DNA from: JBGASG01 sp046328035
Lineage (GTDB): Bacteria; Cyanobacteriota; Vampirovibrionia; Obscuribacterales; Obscuribacteraceae
Reading direction: 5' to 3'
NCBI GenBank assembly: GCA_046328035.1
Contig: JAXLXI010000004.1
Span: 186,001 to 250,000 of the forward strand
Length of the DNA stretch: 64,000 nucleotides
How positions within the stretch are numbered: the stretch's first letter is position 1; each line of letters starts with the position of its first letter. The notes beneath the pieces are model-generated. The model saw only the letters and a program-made list of their open reading frames with translations. It ran no database searches and was not told the DNA's origin. The translations under genes and the position numbers were made by a program. Of the stretch, positions 1-9,168 are shown piece after piece.

Positions 1-241
1 TTTTGGTATCGTATTTGGTGCCATCTTTTGATGTGGCGCTGTGAACTTCCAGTTCCAGCGCATTCATCAAAATCTCTTTTGACAGGCTCCTTCACCTCGA
101 CGGTGATGGTTTCTTCCTTATCAAATTTGAAGGTCTTGAGGTCGGGAGCCAGACGCAGCTCGTACTTTCCGGAATGACTGTCTGCGGCAGTCGATAGCTC
201 GCCACTTCCGGTTCGGCAACTGCGGATTTGTTCGGGGCCAT
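1..241 (-). pseudogene. M1-family aminopeptidase (PepN-like), 5' end only, frameshifted
   Basis: Only the first ~80 codons lie in the window, entering from position 241 towards 1. Reading across two frames gives a start MAPNKSAVAEPEV, then YRLPQTVIPE, YELRLAPDLKTFKF and EETITVEVKEPV, which is the typical N-terminal beta-domain opening of M1 zinc aminopeptidases. A strong ribosome site (AGGAGG) lies just upstream of the ATG. Two single-base indels are needed: one missing base after VIPES, and one extra A in an AAAA run. The catalytic HExxH part is off the window, so the family call rests on the N-terminal match only. The indels look like sequencing error rather than decay. Confidence 0.6.
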
Positions 242-455
242 ACCTTACCTTCCTCCTTGTTTACCGCCGTGTGAGGCGGCTGCAAAACGGGCGCGACGGC
301 TGGGTGCCTCTCGCCACAGGCATCTCGATTTTAGAAATGAGAGGAAGCTTACCACATGCAATCAATTGATGGAGGTTCGGATATGATCTGTATCCGTTTT
401 ACACAGCTCGCACGGATCACTTTTATTCCTGGCGCGTATTTCAAGGGGATGGTCA

Positions 456-2281
456 ATGGTAGAAACTCAAGTCGCAACAGTAGACACCTTGCGTCAACTG
501 GCGCAACAACTGCGCGTCGACAGCATTCGCTGCACGACCGAAGCCGGATCAGGGCATCCCACCTCGTCGATGTCAGCCGCCGATTTAATGGCTGTGCTGA
601 TGTCCAAGTATCTGGGCGACGATTCTCAGCACTGGAAAATCCGAATAACGATCACCTTGTCTTCTCAAAAGGACATGCCTGCCCGCTTCTGTATTCGATG
701 TACAAAGCCGCCGGCGCTATCGACGACAAGGAATTGATGAGCTTACGCAAGTTCGGCAGCCGCCTAGAAGGTCATCCGGTGCCGCAAATACTACTCTGGT
801 CGACGTCGCCATCGCCTGCTCGACAGGGTCTGTTGATTGCAGTCGGCATCGCCCTCGACGCCAAGTATTTGTTCAAGTCGGGCTATCGCACTGGGTATTG
901 CTCGGTGATAGCGAAATGAGCCGAAGGCTCCGGTATGGGAAGCATTCGCCACTGCCTGGCACTATAAGCTCGATAATCTGATCGCCATTCTCGACGAAAA
1001 CCGTCTCGACAGCGCGGCGAGACAATGGTGGCTGAACTCTTCTATTTGGCGCGAGCGCGCCTGCGGCTTTGGCTGGCATGCCGTTATCGAAATCGATGGC
1101 CAATCTGACGCCATCGATAAGCCTACGCTGAAGCGCTCAAAGTCACCGGCAAGCCGGACGTGATCATCGCTAAAACCGAAAAGGAGGCGGTTACCGGAAG
1201 ATAGGCCAATAAAGACGGCTGGTACGGCAAGCCGCTCAACAAAGAACAAGCTGAAGAAGCTATCAAAGAACTGGGCGGCAACCAAACCGTCAAATGCGAT
1301 GCAAAACCGGCACTGGGCAAATATGCACCACCTGCTGTCGGTAAATATAACTCGCCTGTCTACGACAAACCGATTGCCACCCGCGAAGCTTACGGCGACG
1401 CGTTGAAGGTCTCCGCGCTGCCTGTCCGGATGTGGTTGTACTGATGCCGAAGTTTCCAACTCCACATATGCCGAGAAATTCAAAGAAGCCTACTCCTGAC
1501 CGTTTCTTCGAGACCTATATTGCGGAGCAGCAACTGGTCGGCGCCGCTTTGGTCTACAAGTCGAAGAAGAGGCCTTCTGCTCGACGTTCGCAGCCTCTTC
1601 ACGCGCGCTTACGACTTCATTCGCATGGGCGCTATCTCGCGTGCCAACATCCATCTTTATGGCCTGCACGCCTACGTGTCCATCGGTCAGGACGACCATC
1701 GCAGATGGCGCTGGAAGACATCGCTATGATGCGCGCTGTTCACGATAGCGTCGTTCTTTATCCATCGTGCGCCAATACCGCTGCCGCACTGATCGGCATG
1801 ATGCCGGACTATCCGGGCATCTCCTACATGCGGACAACCCGTGAAAAGACACCGATTCTCTACAAAGGCGATGAGAAGTACGAGCCTGCGGCGGCAAACG
1901 CTGCGTTCGTCGGACAAAGACAATGCACACTGATCGCTGCCGGCATCACGCTGCACGAAAGCCTCAAGGCTTACGACGAACTGAAAGCAGCCGGCATTGA
2001 AGTACGCGTCATCGACCTCTATTCGGTAAAACTGATCGATGAGAAGACGCTGCACAAAGCGGCTAAAGAAACGGTCTTCTGATCGTCGTAGAAGATCACC
2101 GTCCGAAGGCACTGGCGACGCCGTTATCTCTGCCTTCACCGGTGGTGGCGAAGTGTTGCCTAAGGTGATCAAGATGGGCGTCCAGGGCATGCCTGGTTCC
2201 GGCACACCGCAAGAGCTTATGGATGCTGCCAAAATCAGCGCCAAGAGCATTGTGGAAACGGTCAAGAAAGCCGTTAAGTAA
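456..2281 (+). pseudogene. tkt: Transketolase, full length but split by many frameshifts
   Basis: Thiamine-diphosphate enzyme of the pentose phosphate pathway. The start at 456 follows AAGGGG at good spacing and reads VDSIRCTTEAGSGHPTSSMS, the N-terminal transketolase signature. Jumping frames recovers NPNNDHLVFSKGH, the GxSEM region, KPLNKEQAEEAIKELGG, DRFFETYIAEQQLVGAALG, FTRAYDFIRMGAISRANIHL, ALEDIAMMRAVH and the C-terminal domain ending GTPQELMDAAKISAKSIVE. The whole ~608-residue protein is covered, but more than ten single-base indels break it. Because every domain is still well conserved and neighbouring pepN and the DUF433 gene show the same damage, I read this as poor sequence at a contig end, not a decayed gene. 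Confidence 0.85.
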
Positions 2282-2302
2282 GCAGCAATTAGACTGAATT
2301 TT

Positions 2303-2336
2303 GAAGGCGCCAGCGAGATGCTGGCGCCTTCTTGCT
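2303..2336 (+). terminator. Hairpin terminator after tkt
   Basis: Perfect 12-bp stem GAAGGCGCCAGC (2303-2314) / GCTGGCGCCTTC (2320-2331) with a 5-base loop, 22 bases after the transketolase stop. The following T tract (TTGCT) is weak. A second stem, GAAAGGCG (2389-2396) / CGCCTTTC (2413-2420), follows. Confidence 0.65.
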
Positions 2337-2527
2337 AAACGCAACTGTCGCGTTCATGCTGTCACCTATCTCAGCAAAAGTCTTTACAGAAAGGCGCCGC
2401 ATGATGCGCCGACGCCTTTCGCTTCGCGCGAGGTTGAGGCAGAAACTCATTCAGACCTACAGCAGGACTAATGGGCCGAGATTTGACGGGCAATGAGATA
2501 ATGACAGTAGAAGACCCAAGGATGGCA

Positions 2528-2769
2528 ATGGAAAAAATCCCAACTACGAAGCGAATAACGATTGAGCCAGACAAATGTGGCGGACGTCCCCGTATTCGAG
2601 GGACTCCGCATGCGAGTTGCGGACGTTTTGCAACTTCTCAGTTCGGCGCCGACTATTCCGAGATTCGCGCGACTATCCATCTCTAGAGCAAGAGGACATC
2701 CTCGCCTGTCTTGAATATGCCGCGAAGCAAACAGATCATTCTGTCCTTGATTCTGCGGATTTTTCTTAG
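2528..2769 (+). pseudogene. DUF433-family antitoxin, frameshifted
   Basis: Reading from ATG 2528 (AAGGA six bases upstream) gives ITIEPDKCGGRPRIRGT, the diagnostic opening of DUF433 winged-helix antitoxins. After frame changes near 2605-2680 it continues as GADYSEI, then the terminal helix LEQEDILACLEYAAKQ. Normal family length is about 75 residues, as here. DUF433 proteins usually repress their own operon and neutralise a DUF5615 PIN-like nuclease, and the gene directly downstream fits that partner. The frameshifts are probably base-call errors of the same kind as in tkt. Confidence 0.7.
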
Positions 2770-3089
2770 CAGACAACCAGTTGCCTGTGCTCCCCGCCAG
2801 GCATCTGCAGAGTTCCGGACTGAGGCAGCGCATGTTACTGAGTCTGGTTTGGAACGCGCAGGGGACCGTGAAATTTGGGACTACGCGAAGGGCTAACGGT
2901 TAAAGGATTGTAGGGCAAAGGACGAGGATTTTTCTGTATCTTTCAGCGAGCGATACGGACGGTCCACCTTTCGTCTGGGTTCGCCTGGGAAACTGTCGAA
3001 ACACTACCCTGCTTGCGGCTTTTGATGCAGTACTTCCCCAGCTACTCTCTGCCATCGATGCCGGAGCTAAGGTGATCGAAATCCGCTAG
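2755..3089 (+). pseudogene. DUF5615 PIN-like toxin, frameshifted
   Basis: Pieces in different frames spell FLADNQLPV, ARHLQSSGL, AAHVTESGLERAGDREIWDYAKG, KDEDF and, at the end, GPPFVWVRLGNCRNTTLLAAF and IDAGAKVIEIR up to the TAG at 3087-3089. This is the DUF5615 (Mut7-C/PIN-like) toxin layout: an N-terminal D in LADNQLP, a central D-x-E(W)D stretch and a C-terminal beta strand. It overlaps or abuts the DUF433 antitoxin gene, as is usual for this type II toxin-antitoxin family. The exact start cannot be fixed because of indels near 2760. Confidence 0.65.
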
Positions 3090-3134
3090 TTGCGGTTGCA
3101 ACACGACCATCTAAGGGATGGAGAACAATAAAGG

Positions 3135-3530
3135 ATGAGGAAACTTACTATCTGGGTCCTGCTGACCGCCGTTAACACCGGTCTGTTGTTTGTACATACA
3201 TCGACTGCAGTTACTGCAGAGGATTTCCGTGGCATTGATATGGCTCGTCTGCAAGGTCAAACGTCAAGTATTGAGCGGTCAAGCCGCTATCTCGAAGGCT
3301 ATGTCAATTGGCTGGAAAATCCGAAACTTCTCGTTATTCTAGACGAGAGCCACTGCGGCAGTGAATCCAAGCAATCTCTCCCAGAGTTGCTAGAACGACT
3401 GCACCAGAGCAGTGAAAGATTGTCCCGTGCTCGTGAGAGATTTGCAGCATACATTGTTTACACCAAACGCGGAATTTCACCGCCCATTTCGTTGCCCGTG
3501 CATATGCCAATTCCCGATCAACAGCCATAA
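3135..3530 (+). CDS. Small secreted protein, unknown
   Basis: 131 residues, ATG preceded by AAAGG. Residues 1-28 form a signal peptide (basic MRK, hydrophobic core, cut after TAVTAE or nearby). The mature part is mostly helical and charged, with a single Cys in DESHCGS and a proline-rich tail. I recognise no family. It stands alone between the toxin-antitoxin remnant and a convergent BON gene. Since the upstream 3 kb carries many indels, the C-terminus could also be affected. Confidence 0.5.
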   Translation: MRKLTIWVLLTAVNTGLLFVHTSTAVTAEDFRGIDMARLQGQTSSIERSSRYLEGYVNWLENPKLLVILDESHCGSESKQSLPELLERLHQSSERLSRARERFAAYIVYTKRGISPPISLPVHMPIPDQQP

Positions 3531-3647
3531 CCCCCGAGCTTGCACAAGAAATTCACAGCTTTTCCAGCCTCACTCACGATGGCAGCGCTGAACTCGGCAG
3601 CAGTTAAGTCCCACTGACGGAGAGGTGGTAAATGCGTGAGTCTTTTT

Positions 3648-3672
3648 GGTGATGCGAATGATTAGCATCACC
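3648..3672. terminator. Stem-loop between convergent genes
   Basis: GGTGATGC (3648-3655) pairs perfectly with GCATCACC (3665-3672) across a 9-base loop, just past the stop of the BON gene on the minus strand. No T tract follows on the minus side, so it may only stabilise the 3' end. Confidence 0.35.
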
Positions 3673-3682
3673 GGTGGTGGCG

Positions 3683-3973
3683 TTAGAAACGCTCGACCTG
3701 CAATTCGTTGACCACGTCGTCTACACCACCGACGCTCCAGGCGGCATCGCCGGCCAGACGTCGATTTTCCCAACACGCGACATTGCCTGTCAGCGTCACA
3801 GTTCCTTCGCTGACTTGGACAGCGATCTGATCGCCGGCCAGCGACGGGCAGTGTCCTAGCGTTTCCTGCACTTCCTCGCGGATTGAATTGTCAGACTTGT
3901 TGGCGCGGGCTGCTTGATTTGCCCATGGAAGTCTGAGGCTGAAAGTGGTTCGTGAGTAGGAAAAACTGCGCAT
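3683..3973 (-). CDS. BON-domain protein
   Basis: 96 residues. Residues ~30-96 match a BON domain (the OsmY/HlyX-associated module): IREEVQETLG, then VQVSEGTVTLTGNVACWENRRLAGDAAW and GVDDVVNELQV, that is, helix, strand-turn 'GxVTLxGxV', helix, strand. BON domains are thought to bind phospholipid surfaces or to tether envelope proteins. The N-terminal ~28 residues are basic and polar with no clear signal peptide, so the real start may lie further in. The gene is monocistronic. Confidence 0.7.
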   Translation of the reverse strand: MRSFSYSRTTFSLRLPWANQAARANKSDNSIREEVQETLGHCPSLAGDQIAVQVSEGTVTLTGNVACWENRRLAGDAAWSVGGVDDVVNELQVERF

Positions 3974-4106
3974 AACAAAACAGGGGTTTGTGTAAACAAG
4001 ATTACGGGCTCTGATCTAACAAGCATTGTGCCTCTCATAGTTGCAGAAACGCTTTGCTTTAACCCTGTTTTTATTATGTGAATGTCGAGAACGTTTAATT
4101 CACGCC

Positions 4107-4955
4107 CTAGTCACGCATCTTGTCCAGCAGCGGCGCCAGAAGCGAGCGCGGAGCCGGCGCAGGCAGTATCCATGTATTGGAGCCATAGTTGCTCGCACTG
4201 TCCATCCATGGTGTGGAGATATATTGAGATCCCCCGGAACTAAGCGGTGTAGAAAACGTATTGGTGGCTGTTTTCGCCGAAAACAGGTTGGGTCCGATAC
4301 CCAAACCGGTACTGGTTTCGGTCGTGCCGCTCATGCTCATCGTGCCGTTGCCGTAAATGACCGGCATGTAGGGCATCGGGGTGGCAAATCCGAAAGGAGC
4401 CACACTGAACGGCACCGCCGGCTGCCCATACCCTGAGCCGTAGCCAGGATAGCCATAGCCATAACCGGGATAACCCAGTCCCGGCAAGCCGAGATTGATT
4501 CCCAGCCCGAAGTTTCGTCCGCCGATGCCCAGCCCGATGTTTCCTCCCACAGGACCGCCGACCGGATACCCGCCAATCGGCGCGCCGTATACAGGACCGA
4601 ACATCGGACCATAAGGCGGAAAGCCCGGACCATAAATGGGGACGCTACCGTAAGGAGTAGGCACGTAGACTTCCGAATAGGCATCGGTGCGACTCTCCTG
4701 CACCTGCACCGGCGGTGCACCCTGGTTAATGAGCGGGATAATTCTGCCGTTTTCATCGACCTGTACACCGACATTTTGCAAGTCGAGGTTCAGGTTGCGC
4801 GGAGCGCTGCGCGGTTTCGGCTGCGGCTGGGTCGTTTCTTCCATGAAGATGTTGCCCTGCTCGTCTTTGATCGTCTCCGCCAGCGCCGCACTACAGGTAG
4901 TGGCAAAAACAGAAAGCACCGCGCAACTGATGACCAGCAGTTTTTGTGATCTCAT
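4107..4955 (-). CDS. Secreted Gly/Pro/Tyr-rich protein
   Basis: 282 residues from ATG 4955, chosen because the next residues (MRSQKLLVISCAVLSVFATT) form a signal peptide with cleavage near ALAE. The frame is open for 95 more codons upstream, but that part lacks signal-peptide logic. The middle (~residues 95-200) is rich in Gly, Pro and Tyr, with runs such as YGPGFPPYGPMFGPVYG and GYPGYGYGYPGYGSGYG, which suggests an unstructured, surface-exposed or adhesive protein. The C-terminus is Ser/Thr/Asn rich. I know no family function for it. A similar low-complexity secreted protein lies at 45799-46980. Confidence 0.6.
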   Translation of the reverse strand: MRSQKLLVISCAVLSVFATTCSAALAETIKDEQGNIFMEETTQPQPKPRSAPRNLNLDLQNVGVQVDENGRIIPLINQGAPPVQVQESRTDAYSEVYVPTPYGSVPIYGPGFPPYGPMFGPVYGAPIGGYPVGGPVGGNIGLGIGGRNFGLGINLGLPGLGYPGYGYGYPGYGSGYGQPAVPFSVAPFGFATPMPYMPVIYGNGTMSMSGTTETSTGLGIGPNLFSAKTATNTFSTPLSSGGSQYISTPWMDSASNYGSNTWILPAPAPRSLLAPLLDKMRD

Positions 4956-5103
4956 CGTCTCGCACCATTCAGTGTTACTAGATGCCATCGAACCGGCACC
5001 GTTGTTGTAGATTCCCCTGCACTTTACCCGCAAATGAGGGGTCCAACACCCCTCCACAGCTGAGCGAGTGGCGGGTAAGATGGAGATCTGAAGGGGTGTT
5101 CTC

Positions 5104-6090
5104 ATGTCTTCTGACGGACAACATGAGGATAAGCGCGCCGACCCGCTGCGGCTGGGCGAAGGCGAGCTCGGCAATGGCGCCGAAACAGGCGACGACAGAG
5201 GCTTTGACGGCGCAGAATATGTTGCTGATGCCGGCGGCAATCAGCCTGGCGTCGTGGCGGACCCCACCAACGACCATCACTTCTTGCCGCAGACTACTGT
5301 CGAAGTGCTGGATGCATCAGCAAATCGCTTCACCTTTGCCGATGGACGCACTCGCGAAGTGCATCGCCTACGCGACGGAACCATCGACAGCGTAACGGAT
5401 TCAGCGGTTGGGCCGCAGCTGGCACGGGGACTGGAGGTCATTCAAGCCTGGCGCCGGCGTGATGATGGCCGCTATGAGGGTCTGAAAGCCGACGGCACAG
5501 GCGGCTGGCAGGTGGCAACGGGCGGCTGCGAGGATTTCTCGGTTAGCGAAGACGGATCGATTTCGTTCAAACCGGTGGAAGGGTTTTCATCCGGTGCGAC
5601 CTACAAAATCTCGCCGGACGGGTCGCTAACCACGACCACCAACACAAGCGCTGAGTGGCGACAGACTGTCAGCACCGAAGGTGGTGCTTATGAGAAACTC
5701 AACATCCGCTACCACGACGGCACGACAGTCGCAGTAGAAGGTAAAACTGTCGCGCGCACTGAAGGCGGCGTGAAGACGCAAGTCATCGATGCCGACAAAG
5801 TGCAGATAGCTAGTGGTGGCGGAACCATCTCACTGACTCGCGATGAAAACGGCGCTATCGTGCAGGAATCCGTCGATCCCTGGGGCAGGCGCGCCGTGGA
5901 TAGACGCGACAATGTCGACATGGCTGACTACACCAACAAACTCACCTGGCGCAACGGTGCAGTCACACTCGAGTGGTACAACAACATTCTCGGTGTCAAC
6001 TACCGGATGTTCGACACGCGCGAAACACCGATCGAGTACATGAAGAAACGCTTTGACGTCGCCGGACCTTTACGTCCGCTGCCACTTTAG
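5104..6090 (+). CDS. Unrecognised strand-rich protein
   Basis: 328 residues, ATG after AAGGGG. There is no signal peptide; the first ~55 residues are acidic and Gly-rich. The rest is a chain of short beta-hairpin-like units with Gly/Asp turns (for example FADGRTREVHRL, YKISPDGSLTTTT, YHDGTTVAVEGK, NGAVTLEWYNN), resembling YD/RHS-like or teneurin-like strand repeats without the exact YD motif. The same style recurs in the proteins at 36929-37489 and 61945-62580, so this may be a lineage family. The function is unknown. Confidence 0.55.
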   Translation: MSSDGQHEDKRADPLRLGEGELGNGAETGDDRGFDGAEYVADAGGNQPGVVADPTNDHHFLPQTTVEVLDASANRFTFADGRTREVHRLRDGTIDSVTDSAVGPQLARGLEVIQAWRRRDDGRYEGLKADGTGGWQVATGGCEDFSVSEDGSISFKPVEGFSSGATYKISPDGSLTTTTNTSAEWRQTVSTEGGAYEKLNIRYHDGTTVAVEGKTVARTEGGVKTQVIDADKVQIASGGGTISLTRDENGAIVQESVDPWGRRAVDRRDNVDMADYTNKLTWRNGAVTLEWYNNILGVNYRMFDTRETPIEYMKKRFDVAGPLRPLPL

Positions 6091-6130
6091 TGCGTAACTG
6101 TGTGCTGCTTTAGGGTAGCTGCGTGCCGAC

Positions 6131-6628
6131 TTAGTGCGCGGACGGAGCGGGAGCTGGAGCGGCTTCCGCTGGTTTGGTTCCAGCGGCTTTGGCGGCAGCT
6201 TCTTTGGCTTCTTTCTCTTTCAATTCGACAGCAACTGCTTCGACCGAAGTCGGATTGGGCGGCGACTTGTCGGCAGCGCCAATCTTGTCGGTTTCTTCCG
6301 CGGTCCACGGAGTGTTGCCCTGGGTCATGAGCTTGTTGCGCTCTTTCTGATCTTCGCTGATGCGTCCGGGTAACTCGATGGCTGCCACCGGTTTGTGAAC
6401 GCTTTCCTTCACTTCCCACGGCAGGACCGGACCCGCATTGGTGCCGTCGGCAGGTTTCTCAGCATGATGTTTTTCAGTGACGTGCTGCAATCCCAGGGCC
6501 ACTAGAAATGCCACCGAGACTAGCGACAAGACAATCAACCAGATCAACGCCCGCCGTTGATCGCGAGTGTTTACGTTATCGTCGATGCTGTAGTTTTCGC
6601 CTGCTTGTGTTTTGTCTTCGGTCAGCAT
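6131..6628 (-). CDS. Single-pass membrane protein, unknown
   Basis: 165 residues from ATG 6628, which has GGGGGAG close upstream; the frame stays open to 6859, so ATG 6688 or 6859 are possible starts. A cytoplasmic N-terminus (~30 residues) is followed by one membrane segment (LIWLIVLSLVSVAFLVALGL), a short His-rich stretch, and a long Ala/Glu/Lys/Pro-rich tail ending APAPAPSAH. The tail looks disordered or periplasm-spanning. No domain is recognised. It is convergent with the gene ending at 6090. Confidence 0.5.
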   Translation of the reverse strand: MLTEDKTQAGENYSIDDNVNTRDQRRALIWLIVLSLVSVAFLVALGLQHVTEKHHAEKPADGTNAGPVLPWEVKESVHKPVAAIELPGRISEDQKERNKLMTQGNTPWTAEETDKIGAADKSPPNPTSVEAVAVELKEKEAKEAAAKAAGTKPAEAAPAPAPSAH

Positions 6629-6863
6629 ATCTCCCCCGCTCAACATCCCCGCAATCAAGGGAGATGCACCGCGCACCATTGCCCCCATATTGTAGCGCCT
6701 GTCGGCACTAGCGAAAGGGCTTGGCAAGGGGACACCGCGACCAAATACTAAGGCGACAAAAGGCAACAACCAAGAGAGAAACGCACCCAGCATGAGCGGT
6801 CTGGCGCCTTGGAGGAGGTCTTGCTTGACCAGATCCGCCCACGCTCTAGAGTGCAGCAAACCG

Positions 6864-7193
6864 CTATTTGCTCTGCCCGTCGTGCTTCTGACCGTAGATG
6901 TTTTTGCTCAGTCTGTCTTGCTCGACTTCCAGCCGTGCGGCTTCATTCTTGGAGAGTCCGTTGCCGGAGGCGCGGAATTTAGCCTCCTGGATGGCAAGGG
7001 CTGTTTGTTTCTTCTGCAGGCGTCGATACTCTCTGCCATTCAAAGCGCCACTTTGAACGCCGTTATACAGACGTTTTTCCTGGCGGGACTGCCTGTGATT
7101 GACGCGATTCTTATAATTGGCTTCCGCAGGCGTGGACACGAGCACGCCGCCTATCAGGCTAAGCAATAGGCTTAAGGCGATGGTATTTTTCAT
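6864..7193 (-). CDS. Small secreted protein with NGVxSGxLxxxE motif
   Basis: 109 residues from ATG 7193, with GAGGG seven bases upstream. A signal peptide (MKNTIALSLLLSLIGGVLVS) precedes a basic, helical mature part of the form 'NHRQSRQEKRLYNGVQSGALNGREYRRLQKKQ', split here as NHRQSRQEKRL and NGVQSGALNGREYRRL. This Q-rich 'NGV.SG.L...E...L' unit occurs in many small secreted bacterial proteins of unknown role. It is probably periplasmic. Start choice is supported by the ribosome site and the signal peptide. Confidence 0.6.
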   Translation of the reverse strand: MKNTIALSLLLSLIGGVLVSTPAEANYKNRVNHRQSRQEKRLYNGVQSGALNGREYRRLQKKQTALAIQEAKFRASGNGLSKNEAARLEVEQDRLSKNIYGQKHDGQSK

Positions 7194-7366
7194 AACGTCC
7201 CTCGAATTGGGTTGGGGTGACCGTACATAACTTGAAACGTCGGACCCCCGGAAAAAGTTCAATGGTTTAGATTAAACCCTGCTCTTTTTTCCTTAAATTT
7301 CCAATAGTGGGATTAACAACCGAGCGCAATGTCACCACATTTAATACCAGTAAGAAGCCAACCGCA

Positions 7367-7825
7367 TCAAACCGACTGCAATTCCTGCGCTTTTTTTATC
7401 TCTTCTTGCGTAATTAAGAAGTGGCGAATCCAGTTTTGATCGGTGTCGTCGTCGAGGCAGTTGTCCGATTGGGCACTCTGCCACTTTTTCTCTGCACTAA
7501 GCAACGAATCGACGATCTCCTCCAAGAGGGCAATCTCCAGCGCAGCATGGGCATGCTCGCGGACATTAACCGCGTACGGGTCACTGAGCTGCTGATGCTG
7601 CAGTGAATCAGTCCAAAAACGCAGAGCCCACTGTTCACTGTTATGCTCGCGGGTCAGCCGCGCCCGGTTTTTGTGGAAGGCCGATAACAGATCGTCGCAA
7701 CGCTCGCACTTACAATTGCGTGCTCGCTCCAAACGCATGTTGATAAGGCGCGGAAGCATTTTGCCGTTTAAAGGTCTTTGATTTTCCCCATTCTGGAGGT
7801 TCTCGGTATTCGAATTGGAAGACAT
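7367..7825 (-). CDS. Hypothetical soluble protein
   Basis: 152 residues, ATG 7825 preceded by AGGAGA. It has a polar N-terminus (SSNSNTENLQNGENQ), then a predicted helical bundle with a CKCERC motif (two CxC/CxxC pairs) near residues 38-43 that could bind a metal, and heptad-like helices to the end. No family is recognised. It stands alone, upstream of (and in the same direction as) the 3' side of the purK operon gap. Confidence 0.5.
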   Translation of the reverse strand: MSSNSNTENLQNGENQRPLNGKMLPRLINMRLERARNCKCERCDDLLSAFHKNRARLTREHNSEQWALRFWTDSLQHQQLSDPYAVNVREHAHAALEIALLEEIVDSLLSAEKKWQSAQSDNCLDDDTDQNWIRHFLITQEEIKKAQELQSV

Positions 7826-7989
7826 ATTCTTTCTCCTCAAACGCGTAAACCATGCCCACAACGAGCAGGTCGGGTCTCACACTGCCATCATGAGCGGAGC
7901 GACGGCCGAGAGCTTCAACCGAGATAGGTATCAAAACTGTTGTTCGAGGACTAATCTCAGCTGTATGGGATTAATCTCTGAAGTGAGAC

Positions 7990-9168
7990 TCAGCGCAATG
8001 CTTTCAATGACTCGCGCGCCGCACGGGCCAGCTCTTTCGCCTCGTCGGGATACTTAGCAAGCGCGGTAATATGGCCCATCTTCCGCCCGGGGCGCGCATC
8101 GCGCTTGCCATAAAGATGTAGATGCACGTCAGAAGTGAGCGCTCGCGACCAGTCAGGGAGCCCATCGTCCCAGACGTCGCCGAGTAAATTCGCCATGCAA
8201 GCGGCCCCTTCCACGTGCGTCTTGCCTAAAGGCAGCCCGGTGATCGCGCGCACGTGCTGCTCGAACTGGCTGACACTGCAGGCTTCGATGCTGTAATGCC
8301 CTGAGTTGTGCGGACGCGGTGCGACCTCATTGACCAGCAGCCGCTCGTCTTCAGCGAGGAAAAACTCGACGCAAAGCAGTCCCACTACGTCGAGTTTTTC
8401 CATCAGACTGCGGGTGATTTCGATCGCCTCTTCTTCCAGAGACCAGGACAGTTTGGCCGGAACAGTGGAAAGATCGAGAATATGGTTCTTGTGCTGATTC
8501 TCTATCGGTCCGAAAGCTTTGAATTCGCCGGATATTGAACGAGCGCCGATTACAGAGATCTCGCGCTCGAAAGGAATAAATTCTTCGACAATCAATTCGC
8601 TGGCATTGAGGCTTTTCCACGCTTCGGGGGCTGCTTCCGGAGCGCGCACCACGCGCTGTCCCTTGCCGTCATAACCAAAACCCGTGGTCTTCAACACAGC
8701 CGGAACGCCAAGCGTATCGATAGCTTCCTCCAGCTGGCTTTCCTCCTTGACGATGATGAATGGTGCGACTTTGAAGCCGTTGTCTTTGAGAAACGACTTT
8801 TCGCGTAATCTATTTTGCGCGATGTGCAGAACCTGCGGGCGCGGTCGAACCGGCTTCAGTTGCGCCAATAAATTGGCGGTCTCAACCGGGATGTTCTCGA
8901 ATTCGATCGTCACCACATCCACTTTGGCGGCAAAACGCTTGAGCGCTTCCTGGTCTTCGTATTGGGCACAGATGGTCTCGCCGGTAACCTGGCTGAGCGG
9001 CGAGTTTTCTTCAGGCGTAAAGCCGATGACGCGATACCCCAGTTGTGCCGCGGACAGCGCAAACATGCGCCCCAGCTGCCCACCTCCCAGCATGCCGATG
9101 GTGGCACCGGGATAGATAACACCGCCGCCCTGCAAAACCGTAACCTCGTTGCTCTCAGCGCTCATCAA
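7990..9168 (-). CDS. purK: N5-carboxyaminoimidazole ribonucleotide synthase
   Basis: 392 residues, ATP-grasp enzyme that carboxylates AIR with bicarbonate and ATP in purine synthesis. It shows the N-terminal GMLGGGQLGRM dinucleotide-type loop (residues ~25-35), KTTGFGYDGKGQ (ATP-grasp glycine loop), FIPFEREISVIGAR, and the metal/phosphate region VNEVAPRPHNSGHYSIEAC, all diagnostic of PurK. Length is normal. The ATG overlaps the purE stop by four bases, and the product of PurK is the substrate of PurE. It is the last gene of tsaC-purE-purK. Confidence 0.95.
   Translation of the reverse strand: MMSAESNEVTVLQGGGVIYPGATIGMLGGGQLGRMFALSAAQLGYRVIGFTPEENSPLSQVTGETICAQYEDQEALKRFAAKVDVVTIEFENIPVETANLLAQLKPVRPRPQVLHIAQNRLREKSFLKDNGFKVAPFIIVKEESQLEEAIDTLGVPAVLKTTGFGYDGKGQRVVRAPEAAPEAWKSLNASELIVEEFIPFEREISVIGARSISGEFKAFGPIENQHKNHILDLSTVPAKLSWSLEEEAIEITRSLMEKLDVVGLLCVEFFLAEDERLLVNEVAPRPHNSGHYSIEACSVSQFEQHVRAITGLPLGKTHVEGAACMANLLGDVWDDGLPDWSRALTSDVHLHLYGKRDARPGRKMGHITALAKYPDEAKELARAARESLKALR

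Noticed and set aside
456..2281. Transketolase as a true pseudogene
   Set aside because: All domains are well preserved, indels lie in a contig end shared with three other genes, and an essential pathway gene is unlikely to be decaying with no coding loss elsewhere; kept as probable sequence error.
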